64,000 bases of DNA, from the NCBI GenBank assembly GCA_036676195.1, contig JAKFDK010000140.1, positions 21,342 through 85,341 on the forward strand. Direction: 5' to 3'. Source of the DNA: JAKFDK01 sp036676195. Lineage in GTDB: Bacteria > Bacillota > Sulfobacillia > Symbiobacteriales > ZC4RG38. The notes beneath the pieces are model-generated. The model had not been told where the DNA came from and did not search any database. It was given only the letters and a program-made list of their open reading frames with translations. Numbering within the stretch: the stretch's first letter is position 1; every line of letters begins with the position of its first letter. This document shows positions 8,065 through 16,425 of this stretch, one piece after another. A program made the position numbers and the translations under genes.

Positions 8065-9010
8065 AGAAGTCAGGGCTCGGGGCCGCCCCGCCGCAGGCAT
8101 CAGGCACCTGCGCGGCCAGATAGGTCAGGAATGGCTCCAGCCAGGGGCGAACAGCAGGGGCGGGGTGGTAACGCCGGGCGTCGGTTCCGGCGGCCAGATG
8201 CGCGGCGAGTTCATCCGTCAGTGCCGTGAGGGTGGCGGGGTAGGCGGCCCAGGCGGCGGAGGTGGCAAACAGGCCGGTTAGGGGCAGCCAGGGGACGGGC
8301 GGAATCGGCCGGGATTGCCAGGCCAACCAGGGGTCAGCCAGCACCTGCACCCCCGGCAGGGCCAGGGCCTGGTCCAGGGTTTCGCCGCACAGCAGCGCGG
8401 CCCCGCTGGGGCCGGCTGCCAGCGCGGCCAGTACCGCCCCGCCGGTATCCAGCAGGTAAGGACTCGGCCAGGGGCCGGCCGCCCCGGCTGCAGCCAGGCA
8501 GTGGCCCACCGTTTCCAGCATACCGTCGCCCAGAACCACCAGAATGGGCGCCCGGGGCGCCGGGCCCAGCAGCAGCGCCGGCTCCGGACCCAGCAGGCCG
8601 AGGAGGCGCAGGCCGCCAAAATGGGCGTGCAGCGTGGCGGCTTCGGTCAGAGGCAGAACCAGCAGATCAGCCCCGGCGACCAGCAGCGACAGTTCCTCCG
8701 GGCCGGCCATGGGCAGTTCTGCCAACTGTAAGGGCACCCGGGCGGGCTCCGGCGCCCTGGCGGCGGCGAACCGGGCCAGGGCCAATCCGGAGCTGCCGGG
8801 CCAGAGACAGATCACGAGCATCGGCGGCGGAGCCGGCGGCGCCGCCGGCTCCGCCGCTGTGGCGGGCAGGGCTGGCGGCTGGGCTGGGGGCGGTGGATCT
8901 TCCACTTCAATCGTGCGGCTGGCCATCTGCAGGGCCGTATCGGCCGCAGAGTGGAAAAACCTTTGCAGGAACTGCCGCCGGAGCGGGTCCGTGTGTTCCT
9001 GACCGGCCAT
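8051..9010 (-). CDS. Uncharacterised protein in the aldehyde oxidoreductase operon
   Basis: I do not recognise this 319-residue protein. The first 30 residues are charged and helical, then comes a Pro/Ala-rich linker (about 38-62), then an Ala/Leu-rich alpha/beta domain. Strands such as MLVICLWPG and APILVVLGDG and the C-terminal FATSAAWAAYPATLTALTDE pattern faintly recall two-domain solute-binding folds of the SsuA/NMT1 type. No Cys cluster, signal peptide or membrane helix is evident, so a cytoplasmic location is likely. It lies between cytochrome b and cytochrome c genes with almost no spacing, so it is co-expressed with them. A chaperone or regulator role is possible but unsupported. Confidence 0.7.
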   Translation of the reverse strand: MAGQEHTDPLRRQFLQRFFHSAADTALQMASRTIEVEDPPPPAQPPALPATAAEPAAPPAPPPMLVICLWPGSSGLALARFAAARAPEPARVPLQLAELPMAGPEELSLLVAGADLLVLPLTEAATLHAHFGGLRLLGLLGPEPALLLGPAPRAPILVVLGDGMLETVGHCLAAAGAAGPWPSPYLLDTGGAVLAALAAGPSGAALLCGETLDQALALPGVQVLADPWLAWQSRPIPPVPWLPLTGLFATSAAWAAYPATLTALTDELAAHLAAGTDARRYHPAPAVRPWLEPFLTYLAAQVPDACGGAAPSPDFYGEV

Positions 9011-9016
9011 ATCGGA

Positions 9017-9952
9017 CTACGACCTGCCCTTGGCTGTTCCGCCGCGGGGTACGGCCTTTTCGCCCGCGCCCCGGGCCTGGGCGGCCGCCTGCTCAGCCGC
9101 CTGCTCGGCCTCTGCGGTCAGTTCGGCATACCAGAGGGCATGGCGTGCCCGGGCGTAGGCTGCCGACACCCGGGTGGTAAACATGGAGGCCAAGAGCGGC
9201 CAGTTACTGCGAACCAGGACCACGGCACCGGCGTGGACCAACAGCATCACCAGCGCGGCCCACAGTGACCAGTCGTGGAGCCGGGTGGACCACTCCGTAA
9301 CCACCTGCGGCACCGGGTAGATATAGCGCACGGCCTTGATGATGCCCGTGGCCACCACCACCAGGATGATCAGGGCCCACAGGGGATAAGAAAGCACCTT
9401 TTCCGTGGCCAGATACTTGCCATTCTTGCCATGGAATCGGCGGTAGCCGGTGGACCTTTCCAGGCTGCGGCGCCAGGCGGCCGGCCACTGCAGGCCCCGG
9501 AAGCCCAGAATGCCCTCGTCTCCCAGCAGGCCGGCATAGGCCAGCAGTTCCAGCCACATGGCCTGCAAGTCGGCCGCCCGGGGAAAGATCTGGCGCTTGC
9601 TGCCGCCCAGGTTAGCCTGAACCGCCACCGCCAGCAGGGCCACCAGGGTCAGACCCGCCCCGATCAAGTGGATCTGGTACAGGGCCAGCTTGCTGACCGC
9701 GGTGCGCACGTAAGGCAAGATGGTAAAGCCCGAAATCAAACACAGGATCACGCCGACAGCGTTGACCCAGTGCGCCACGGCCACTCCGGGGGAGTGACGC
9801 TGGACGGAATCACCCTGCAGGTTGGGGTAACGGCGCCGGAACAGGGCCCGCACGATACCCAGGGCGATCCCGGCGGCCACCAGGAACAGCACCGCCTGGG
9901 CAAAGCGGTGGTTCAGAATGAACAAATCACTTTTTGGCTGCCACGGCTCCAT
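9017..9952 (-). CDS. Cytochrome b561/FdnI-like membrane protein
   Basis: Di-haem b-type membrane subunit. Candidate axial histidines lie in AHWVNAVG, YQIHLIG, TRLHDWSLW and LLVHAGAVV, each within a hydrophobic segment, as in formate dehydrogenase gamma subunits. An NGKYLATEKVLSYPLW segment is also typical of that family. The C-terminal 50 residues are charged and Ala/Glu-rich. It should link the exported ferredoxin (next gene upstream) to the menaquinone pool or cytochrome c. Confidence 0.82.
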   Translation of the reverse strand: MEPWQPKSDLFILNHRFAQAVLFLVAAGIALGIVRALFRRRYPNLQGDSVQRHSPGVAVAHWVNAVGVILCLISGFTILPYVRTAVSKLALYQIHLIGAGLTLVALLAVAVQANLGGSKRQIFPRAADLQAMWLELLAYAGLLGDEGILGFRGLQWPAAWRRSLERSTGYRRFHGKNGKYLATEKVLSYPLWALIILVVVATGIIKAVRYIYPVPQVVTEWSTRLHDWSLWAALVMLLVHAGAVVLVRSNWPLLASMFTTRVSAAYARARHALWYAELTAEAEQAAEQAAAQARGAGEKAVPRGGTAKGRS

Positions 9953-9964
9953 GCTGACGCCCCC

Positions 9965-10660
9965 TTACGGAATCTGCTGGTAGGTGGCCTTGTCTGAGCG
10001 CCGCACCTCCAGGCACAGATGATCGCTCTTCACGGTCCCGACCAGAATGGCATGGTTCACGGGACAGGTGGCGACACAGGCCGGACCGCCGTCGCGCCCG
10101 CGGCACAGGTCACATTTCACGTACACATTGCGATCCGGGTCGAAGAAGATGCGGGTCCCCTTCAGTTCACCGGCCAGAGAGGCCAGCGGACCCTCGGACG
10201 GGAAGGGGCAGGCGGTGGCGCACTTGCCGCAGGCAGTGCACACAGACTCCTCAATGTAGCGGGCGCCCGTTTTGGCGTCGATGCGCAGGGCATCTGCCGG
10301 GCAGACGGCATAGCACTCAGGGTCCGGGCACTGCTTGCACGGGCTGGGCACATAGGTGGTCTTGCCACCGGCGGACTGGCTGACCAGGGGCGCCACGGCC
10401 CCGCTCTTATTCAGGATGCGGATTCGGGGCACAGCGGACAGGCCCTGGCTGACATGCCAGGTGCTGCAGGCTACCTCGCACCCCAGGCAGCCCACGCACA
10501 GTTGCGCGTCCGGGTAAATCACGCCTTCGGAGAGCGGCGGTGCCTCCGCACTGGCAGGGGCGGCTACCCGGGCCAGGCCGAGGACTGCTGCCACGGCTCC
10601 GACCCCGCCGGTCACCAGCAATTTGCGCCTGGAGACCTGCAGTTCTGTTTGATCGGCCAT
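9965..10660 (-). CDS. Tat-exported 4Fe-4S ferredoxin
   Basis: The 231-residue protein starts with a twin-arginine signal (SRRKLL, then a hydrophobic stretch to about residue 38). Four cysteine groups follow: CVGCLGCEVAC, CKQCPDPECYAVC, CTACGKCATAC and CDLC...C...C, so up to four [4Fe-4S] clusters. It resembles HybA/FdnH-type subunits. It is placed directly downstream of the oxidoreductase genes and upstream of cytochrome b, consistent with electron transfer between them on the outer face of the membrane. Confidence 0.87.
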   Translation of the reverse strand: MADQTELQVSRRKLLVTGGVGAVAAVLGLARVAAPASAEAPPLSEGVIYPDAQLCVGCLGCEVACSTWHVSQGLSAVPRIRILNKSGAVAPLVSQSAGGKTTYVPSPCKQCPDPECYAVCPADALRIDAKTGARYIEESVCTACGKCATACPFPSEGPLASLAGELKGTRIFFDPDRNVYVKCDLCRGRDGGPACVATCPVNHAILVGTVKSDHLCLEVRRSDKATYQQIP

Positions 10661-10687
10661 CTGTCGCGTTTCCCTCCCTTGCTGCCG

Positions 10688-11665
10688 TCAGGCGGAGGCG
10701 GCGGAGACCGCCTGCCGGATGAGCTGTCCCACCAGTTCCACCTTGTACGCGTTGCCGCTCATGGGCCGGGCGTTGGCCAGTTCGGCGGTGATGGCCTTGT
10801 CGATCAGCTCGGCTGTCAGCTTCTGGCCCTTGAGCACAGCTTCGGCCACAAGGGCCCGCCAGGGTACCGGCGCCACCGCACCCAGTACCAGGCGCAGGTC
10901 CCGGACCAGGCCCCCCTCGAGCTGCAGGTTCAGCGCGACCGACGCGATGGCAAAGTCGTACACGTTGCGCTGGCGGAACTTCAGGTAGACCCCCCGGGCC
11001 GACTGCGGCCAGGCCGGAATCTGCACTTCTTCCAGAATCTCACCTGGGGCCAGGGCCGTCTCACGGCGCACGTCCCGGGCCGGCAGCACGTAAAACTCCT
11101 CCAGGGAGATCACCCGGCTGCCCTTGGGGCCGGTCACCTTCGCCCGGGCGCCAAGGGCCATCAGGGCCGGACCCAGATCGCCAGGGTAGCTATAAAAGCA
11201 CCCGGCGCCGCCCAGGATGGCGTGGTACTGGTTTTCGCCCAGCACGGCCGAGCAGTAGGTGTTGTCCCGGCGCAGGCAGGGGGTCATGCCGTTCCGAAAG
11301 TACCAGCAGCGCGGCCGCTGGCACAGGTTGCCACCCAGGGTGCCAATATTGCGGATCTGGGTCGAGGCCACCAGGCCGGCCGCCCGGGTCAGGAGTGGGT
11401 ACCGCTTTTGCAGCAGGGCGGATGCCGCCACCTCTGCCACCGTTGTGGTGGCGCCGATGCGGACTTCCGCGCCCTCCTCCCGGATATAACTCAGATTGGG
11501 GATTTCCTTCAGGTCCACCAGGTTCTCTGGCACCACCAGCCGGCTTTTCATCAGGCCGACCAGGTCGGTGCCGCCGGCCAGGGGCAGTGCCTTCTCCCCC
11601 ATGCCCGCCAGGAGAGCGGTGGCCTCGGCGATCGCCTTGGGCGCTGCGTAGACAAAGCTTTTCAT
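10688..11665 (-). CDS. FAD-binding subunit of aldehyde oxidoreductase (PaoB/CoxM-like)
   Basis: Medium subunit of the xanthine dehydrogenase family. FAD motifs are LAGGTDLVGLM near residue 30 and TQIRNIGTLGGNL near 105. After that comes an insert RCWYFRN with four cysteines (RCWYF, TPC, TYC, GGAGC), the arrangement that binds an additional [4Fe-4S] cluster in E. coli PaoB/YagS and is absent from CoxM. No signal peptide is present, so export should occur by hitch-hiking on the Tat-bearing small subunit. ATG start at 11665. Confidence 0.88.
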   Translation of the reverse strand: MKSFVYAAPKAIAEATALLAGMGEKALPLAGGTDLVGLMKSRLVVPENLVDLKEIPNLSYIREEGAEVRIGATTTVAEVAASALLQKRYPLLTRAAGLVASTQIRNIGTLGGNLCQRPRCWYFRNGMTPCLRRDNTYCSAVLGENQYHAILGGAGCFYSYPGDLGPALMALGARAKVTGPKGSRVISLEEFYVLPARDVRRETALAPGEILEEVQIPAWPQSARGVYLKFRQRNVYDFAIASVALNLQLEGGLVRDLRLVLGAVAPVPWRALVAEAVLKGQKLTAELIDKAITAELANARPMSGNAYKVELVGQLIRQAVSAASA

Positions 11666-11678
11666 CCGTGGCCCCTCC

Positions 11679-13976
11679 TTACGCGCGTTTTTCCTGCAGC
11701 GCCTTGAGTACCCGCGCCGGCGTAAGCGGAAACTCCGTGAACATGATGCCGGTGGCGTTGTACACAGCGTTGAGCACAGCCGGGGCGGTGGGGATGCAGG
11801 GGGGCTCTGCCATTCCCTTGGTGCCGGTGTTGTTCGAAAACATGTCCACCTGGGGGACGATCATCGGAGTCAGGGACGGGCTGTCGAGGCTGGTGGGCAG
11901 CTTGTAGTCCACATAGTTGCTGGACAGATTCACGCCGGAGTTGCGGTCGTAGACCCGCTCCTCGGTCATGACGTAGCCAATACCCTGGTACAGGCCGCTG
12001 TAGATTTGGCTTTCCACCAGCATGGGGTTAATGGCCCGCCCGCAGTCATGGGCGGCCACGAAGCGCAGAATCTTCACCTGGCCGGTGCGGGTGTCCACTT
12101 CCACCTCGCAGAACTGGGCGCCAAAAACATTGATCCGGTGGGTGGAAGGGTTCGGACCCCGGAAACCGGTCCCGGTGATGACGTGGGTGAGGCTGCTCAT
12201 CAACTTTTGCAGCGTCATATTCTTGGCCGCGTTCCCCTTGACGCCGATGACCCCTTTTTCCAGCACCAGGTCCTCTTCCTTCAGGTCCATGAAGGCCGCC
12301 GCCGCCTGGAGTACCTTCCGCCTGGCGTCCAGAGCCGCGTTGCGAATGGCCGGCATCAGCGACGGGGTGACCCGGCTGCCGTACGAAGCCTGGTCGATGG
12401 GCAGGCCCTGGGTATCGCCGCAGTAGACCTTGACGCTTTCATAGGGCACACCCAGTTCCTCGGCACAGACCATGGCGGCAATGGTCTTGGGCCCTTCACC
12501 CAGTTCGTTGAAGGCCGATTGCACCGTCACGGTGCCGTCCATGTCCAGCACCACATTGGCCCCCGAGGGCGGGCCGCCGCCGCCGCTCCAGATCAGGCTG
12601 CCCATGCCGATGCCGCGCTTGACTGGGCCGGGGTCACTTCCGGGCTGCTTGTGCCGGTTTTTGGTCCAGTCAATGGCCTTGGCGCCCATGTCGTACGCTT
12701 CGAGCAGGCCCTTGCTGGTATACGGGATATTAGCCGCCTGGTCGCCGTAGGGCGTATAGTTCTTGCGCCTGATCTCCATCGGGTCCATGCCCAGCTTATA
12801 GCCAAGCTGGTCAATGGCCAGTTCCAGGGCCGCCATGCCCTCCACGTTGCCGGGGCCGCGCATGGCCCGAGTGGAGTGGATGTTCACCCGTACCCCGTGC
12901 TCCTCGGTGCGGACGTTGGGGCAGGCGTACATTTCCCGGAAGACGCCCCCGGGGTTGCTGGGGCCGGTGGCGTAGGCGCCTGCCTGAATGTAGGCCACCA
13001 GATGGATGGCGGTGAGGGTGCCGTCTTTTTTGGCGCCGATCTTCACCTTCTGTACGGTCAGGGGGCGGTGCCCCTTGACGGTCACTTCCTCCCAGCGGTC
13101 GGCGTGCAGCCGTACCGGCCGGGCCGTCCGCCGGGCCAGTTCGCCGGCGATCAGGCTGTGCTTGTCCATGCCCGTTTTGGAGCCAAAGCCGCCGCCCACG
13201 TACTGCATGATCACCCGCACCTTGTTGCGGGGCAGGTTGAAGGCACTGGCCAGGGCGCGCTGGACCAGGTAGACCGTCTGGGTTGATTCATAGCTGGTCA
13301 GTTCATCCCCGTCCCACTTGACGGTGCAGCCATGGGGCTCCATGCAGCAGTGGGTCTGCACCGGCACCGTCATGGTCAGTTCCACCACGGTATCCGCCTC
13401 GGCCAGGCCCTTCTGCACGTCACCCCGGCCCAGGACCCGGGGCTTGCCGCCGGTCAGGTTACCGTCCGGATGCACCTTGGGGGCGCCGGCTTTCAGGGCT
13501 TCCAGCGGATCCAGAACAAAGGGCAGGGGCTCATAGGTGACCTTGATCAGATCCAGGGCGTCGCGGGCGGCGAACTCGTCTTCGGCCGCCACTGCCGCCA
13601 CTTCGTCACCCACATACCGGACCACTGGCTCAAAAACCCGCTGCATCGCACTGAACCGCATGTCCATGTTCTTGTGCGTGAGAATGCCCAGCACACCCGG
13701 CACCTTTTCGGCGGCGCTGGTGTCAATATCCATAATGCGGGCATGCGGGTAAGGACTACGCAGTACCTTGCAGGTGAGCAGTCCCGGAAACTTGTAGTCC
13801 ACCGAGTAAGTGGCCCGGCCGGTCACCCGATTATGGCCGTCGATGCGGGGCAGCCGTTGTCCCACCACGTTGAACTTTTGGTCAGGACCCCAGTGGGGCG
13901 CTTCAACCTCCGGGATCTCGGTTGTTATGTAGGAGACGTGGCCTTCGATCTCCACTCTGGTTCTAACGAACGGCAC
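11679..13976 (-). CDS. Molybdopterin-binding large subunit of aldehyde oxidoreductase (PaoC/XdhA-like)
   Basis: Catalytic subunit of 765 residues. Family features include GRATYSVD near residue 52, GGGFGSKTG near 265, the RAMRGPGNVEG motif near 380 and GTKGMAEPP near the C-terminus, which carries the catalytic Glu that activates water. Members hydroxylate aldehydes or N-heterocycles using molybdopterin cytosine dinucleotide. There is no CoxL-type active-site loop VAYxCSFR, so it is not a CO dehydrogenase. The companion small subunit is Tat-targeted and the medium subunit has the PaoB Fe-S insert, so an exported aldehyde oxidoreductase is most likely; substrate not determined. GTG start at 13976. 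Confidence 0.88.
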   Translation of the reverse strand: MPFVRTRVEIEGHVSYITTEIPEVEAPHWGPDQKFNVVGQRLPRIDGHNRVTGRATYSVDYKFPGLLTCKVLRSPYPHARIMDIDTSAAEKVPGVLGILTHKNMDMRFSAMQRVFEPVVRYVGDEVAAVAAEDEFAARDALDLIKVTYEPLPFVLDPLEALKAGAPKVHPDGNLTGGKPRVLGRGDVQKGLAEADTVVELTMTVPVQTHCCMEPHGCTVKWDGDELTSYESTQTVYLVQRALASAFNLPRNKVRVIMQYVGGGFGSKTGMDKHSLIAGELARRTARPVRLHADRWEEVTVKGHRPLTVQKVKIGAKKDGTLTAIHLVAYIQAGAYATGPSNPGGVFREMYACPNVRTEEHGVRVNIHSTRAMRGPGNVEGMAALELAIDQLGYKLGMDPMEIRRKNYTPYGDQAANIPYTSKGLLEAYDMGAKAIDWTKNRHKQPGSDPGPVKRGIGMGSLIWSGGGGPPSGANVVLDMDGTVTVQSAFNELGEGPKTIAAMVCAEELGVPYESVKVYCGDTQGLPIDQASYGSRVTPSLMPAIRNAALDARRKVLQAAAAFMDLKEEDLVLEKGVIGVKGNAAKNMTLQKLMSSLTHVITGTGFRGPNPSTHRINVFGAQFCEVEVDTRTGQVKILRFVAAHDCGRAINPMLVESQIYSGLYQGIGYVMTEERVYDRNSGVNLSSNYVDYKLPTSLDSPSLTPMIVPQVDMFSNNTGTKGMAEPPCIPTAPAVLNAVYNATGIMFTEFPLTPARVLKALQEKRA

Positions 13977-13992
13977 TGCCTGGACCCCCTTC

Positions 13993-14664
13993 TTAGCCGC
14001 CGATTTTCTTCGCCGCCGCCAGCCCGGCGGCGATGATGCCCTGGTAGGCGCCGCAGCGGCAGATATTGCCGGCCACCGCCTGGCGGATGTCCTCCTCGCT
14101 GGCCTTGGGGTTCTGCAGGAACAGGGCTTTCAAAGACATGACCTGGCCGGAGGTGCAAAACCCACATTGCATCCCGTCATGTTTGATGAATGCTTCCTGG
14201 ATCGGGTCCAACTGGTCGCCCTTGGCCAGCCCCTCGACGGACAGGATCTTCTTGCCCTGGGCCTGCACCGCCAGGACGGTACAGGAGAGGGCTGCCTTCC
14301 CGTCCATCACCACTGTACAGGCCCCGCATTCGCCCCGGTCGCAGGTAACGTGGGTACCGGTCAGCCCCAGGCTGTCGCGTAGGACCAGGGCCAGGCTGGC
14401 CCGGGTATCGACACTGAGGGTCTGGTCTGTACCGTTCACATTCAGGGTAATGGTCACCCGTACCGCCGGCCGGTACCCCTCCACCGGCGCCGGCGCCTCC
14501 TTCGCCAGCGCAGTCCCGGAAAGCCGCCGGCGCTCCCGCACGTTGACCCCGCTCAGGACGCCGGCCCCCACGATACCGAGACCGGTCAGGGTAACGAACC
14601 GACGGCGGCTGACCAGTTTTCGTGCGCGTGCCGACCTGTCTTCCTGCTGGTGATCCACACGCAT
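13993..14664 (-). CDS. 2Fe-2S small subunit of aldehyde oxidoreductase with Tat signal (PaoA-like)
   Basis: Small subunit with two [2Fe-2S] clusters: a plant-type site CDRGECGAC...C and a C-terminal site CGFC...CRCG. The N-terminus carries a twin-arginine signal (SRRRFVTLTG then a hydrophobic run), as in PaoA but not in cytoplasmic CoxS or HcrC. The whole three-subunit enzyme is therefore probably exported folded. It is the first gene of the eight-gene operon. ATG 14664 is very close to its GGGGGA; GTG 14658, giving MDHQQ, is spaced better. Confidence 0.9.
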   Translation of the reverse strand: MRVDHQQEDRSARARKLVSRRRFVTLTGLGIVGAGVLSGVNVRERRRLSGTALAKEAPAPVEGYRPAVRVTITLNVNGTDQTLSVDTRASLALVLRDSLGLTGTHVTCDRGECGACTVVMDGKAALSCTVLAVQAQGKKILSVEGLAKGDQLDPIQEAFIKHDGMQCGFCTSGQVMSLKALFLQNPKASEEDIRQAVAGNICRCGAYQGIIAAGLAAAKKIGG

Positions 14665-14844
14665 TCCCCCTGTGTTTTCGCGAAAATCATAAAAGCAGCA
14701 CTACAAACTATTAACACTATTATGATACAATGCATTACGTATTATTTAAAGAGACGCGCATTCTAAATATGTAATATTAACACGAAGACTCGGACTAGCA
14801 AGGAAAATAAAGTCCATTCAGCTACCTGAGGGGAGCGAAGGCAG
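14665..14844. promoter_or_regulatory. AT-rich divergent promoter region
   Basis: This 180-base region separates the minus-strand oxidoreductase operon from the plus-strand XdhC gene and is markedly richer in A+T than its surroundings. On the minus strand TTTAAA and TATCAT lie 17 bases apart (about 14749 to 14721) and could drive the oxidoreductase operon. I could not settle a plus-strand promoter. Confidence 0.4.
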
Positions 14845-15705
14845 TTGGATTGCCTGCGCAGGCTGGCGGCAGAGATGGCTGCGGAACGTCCGGCTGTGAT
14901 GGCTACCTTTGTCGAGGCCCCGCCACAGTTGCCAGGCCTGGTCGGTCGAAAACTACTGGTAGGACCGGACGGGCTCCTGACGACGGGACTGGCTGCGAAC
15001 GGTCTGCGCGCGGCAGACTCCGCCGCGGGGGGGCGGGGGGACAGCAACGGAACCAGCCTGGCGATCGTGCAGGAGGCGGTGGCAGTTGAAGCAGCGGCCG
15101 CTCTGAACGGAGGTAAGGCCGGCGTCCGGGCCATCACCACGCCGGTCGGGGCGGTGCGGATCTATATAGAACCTTATCTGCCGCCGCCAGTGCTGCTGGT
15201 GGTGGGCGCCGGCCACGTCGCCCAGGCGCTGGTGACCATCGCCAGGCTGACGGGCTTCAGGGTCGTCGTTTTAGACGACCGCCCTGAATACGCCCACGCC
15301 GGCCGGTTCCCCACTGCCGACCAGGTACATTGCAGTGCCTTTCTGACTGGGCTCCACCGCCTGGACCCGGGGCCGCGCCACCACGTGGTGCTGGTGACCC
15401 GGGGGCACCGCCACGATGCCGACTGCCTGCGGGAACTGATCACCCGGCCCCTGCCGTACATCGGCATGATCGGCAGCCGGCGCCGGGTCAGGGCGGTGTT
15501 TGAGATGCTGGCAGAAGAAGGGGTCGACCCGGCCCATTTTACCAAGGTGTATGCGCCCATTGGCCTGGACCTGGGGGCTGACACGCCGGAGGAGATTGCC
15601 GTGGCTGTGGTGGCCGAACTGGTTCGGCTGCGTCGGGGCGGCACCGGAGAACACCTGAGCTGGATGAACCGGGTTCCGATCCATGACGTCAAGGCAGGGC
15701 GGTGA
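14845..15705 (+). CDS. XdhC/PaoD-family molybdoenzyme maturation factor
   Basis: XdhC-family protein that binds and protects molybdenum cofactor and promotes its sulfuration and insertion. The C-terminal Rossmann domain is clear (VVGAGHVAQAL near residue 118, then IGMIGSRRR and GLDLGADTPEEIAVAV). The first 100 residues look like a degenerate CoxI domain (PGLVGRKLLVGPDG) that has lost its glycine-rich loop. TTG start with a GAGGGGAG ribosome site. It is divergent from the oxidoreductase operon it presumably serves. Confidence 0.85.
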   Translation: MDCLRRLAAEMAAERPAVMATFVEAPPQLPGLVGRKLLVGPDGLLTTGLAANGLRAADSAAGGRGDSNGTSLAIVQEAVAVEAAAALNGGKAGVRAITTPVGAVRIYIEPYLPPPVLLVVGAGHVAQALVTIARLTGFRVVVLDDRPEYAHAGRFPTADQVHCSAFLTGLHRLDPGPRHHVVLVTRGHRHDADCLRELITRPLPYIGMIGSRRRVRAVFEMLAEEGVDPAHFTKVYAPIGLDLGADTPEEIAVAVVAELVRLRRGGTGEHLSWMNRVPIHDVKAGR

Positions 15706-16040
15706 GCGCGGTGGACACCCATCTGATTCAGGCCATCCTGGCCGTACAGGAATCCCGGGAGACGTGCGCTCTGGCGACGGTCATCCATACCTGGGGCCAC
15801 GTGCCCCGGGAGGTGGGGGCCAAAATGCTGGTCTACCGGGACGGTCGCATCGTGGGTAGTATCGGCGGCGGCTGCGGCGAGGCAGGCGTGCGCCGTGCAG
15901 CCCTGGAGGTGATGGACTCCGGACAGCCCCGGCTGGTGATGGTGGACCTGCTGGACGACCCGTCCGTCCCCGACGGCGCCGTTTGTGGCGGTAAGATGGA
16001 GGTGTTTGTGGAGCCGCTCCTGCCTGATGACCCTGAATAG
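15702..16040 (+). CDS. Stand-alone CoxI/XdhC N-terminal domain protein
   Basis: The 112-residue protein corresponds to the N-terminal XdhC_CoxI domain only: ATVIHTWGHVPREVGAKML, then GSIGGGCGE and VCGGKMEVFVEPL. Its GTG start overlaps the stop of the preceding gene (GTGA). It probably supplies the intact CoxI function that the upstream XdhC lacks, so the two act together; this is inference. Confidence 0.85.
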   Translation: MSAVDTHLIQAILAVQESRETCALATVIHTWGHVPREVGAKMLVYRDGRIVGSIGGGCGEAGVRRAALEVMDSGQPRLVMVDLLDDPSVPDGAVCGGKMEVFVEPLLPDDPE

Positions 16041-16099
16041 TCACCGTGGCAAAAGCCGCCCTGAGGTGAGCCCTGCAAAACGGCTCCTAACACATGGAA

Positions 16100-16140
16100 G
16101 AACCCTGAGACGATCATTGGTCTCAGGGTTCTCCTGTTTT
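16100..16140 (+). terminator. Intrinsic terminator after XdhC genes
   Basis: A perfect 12-bp stem (16100-16111 with 16120-16131) with an 8-base loop is followed by TCCTGTTTT. Confidence 0.8.
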
Positions 16141-16425
16141 ACAATGGTATCACTAGGAAGAGTAGAGGTATGGTCATGCTTAAGGCACGACAGTTGACAT
16201 TCAGCCGCTGCCGGACCCCTCGGCCCGGCCCTGGCCCGGACTGCGGCTCAACTAATCTTTCCAATCGCTGAGTTTTTGTTATTAAAAATAGGGGCCATAA
16301 ATGCAGACTTGGCCGATTTTCTATGCCATAATGATAAGAAGTCAGCCTGTGCAACTCTGCAAACAGGGCCAGGGGTTGCCTGAGAGTTGTACCGCCATGC
16401 TGGTGCCGGTGGAGGAGATTGAGCT
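16141..16425. other. Intergenic region before the conjugation-like module
   Basis: I find no convincing gene here. It holds an imperfect GC-rich dyad (about 16201-16250) and an A/T-rich stretch (16265-16335) that could carry the promoter for the module. The ribosome site GGAGGAG is eight bases before the first gene. No integrase, att-like repeat or insertion-sequence end is visible. Confidence 0.4.

Noticed and set aside
10019..11707. Long plus-strand open frame of 562 codons opposite the Fe-S and FAD subunit genes
   Set aside because: It is an antisense shadow of two well-matched genes in high-GC DNA; its translation is rich in His, Gln and Gly and matches no fold.
11679..14664. Aerobic CO dehydrogenase (CoxMSL)
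   Set aside because: The large subunit lacks the CoxL active-site loop, the small subunit has a Tat signal and the FAD subunit has the PaoB-type four-Cys insert.
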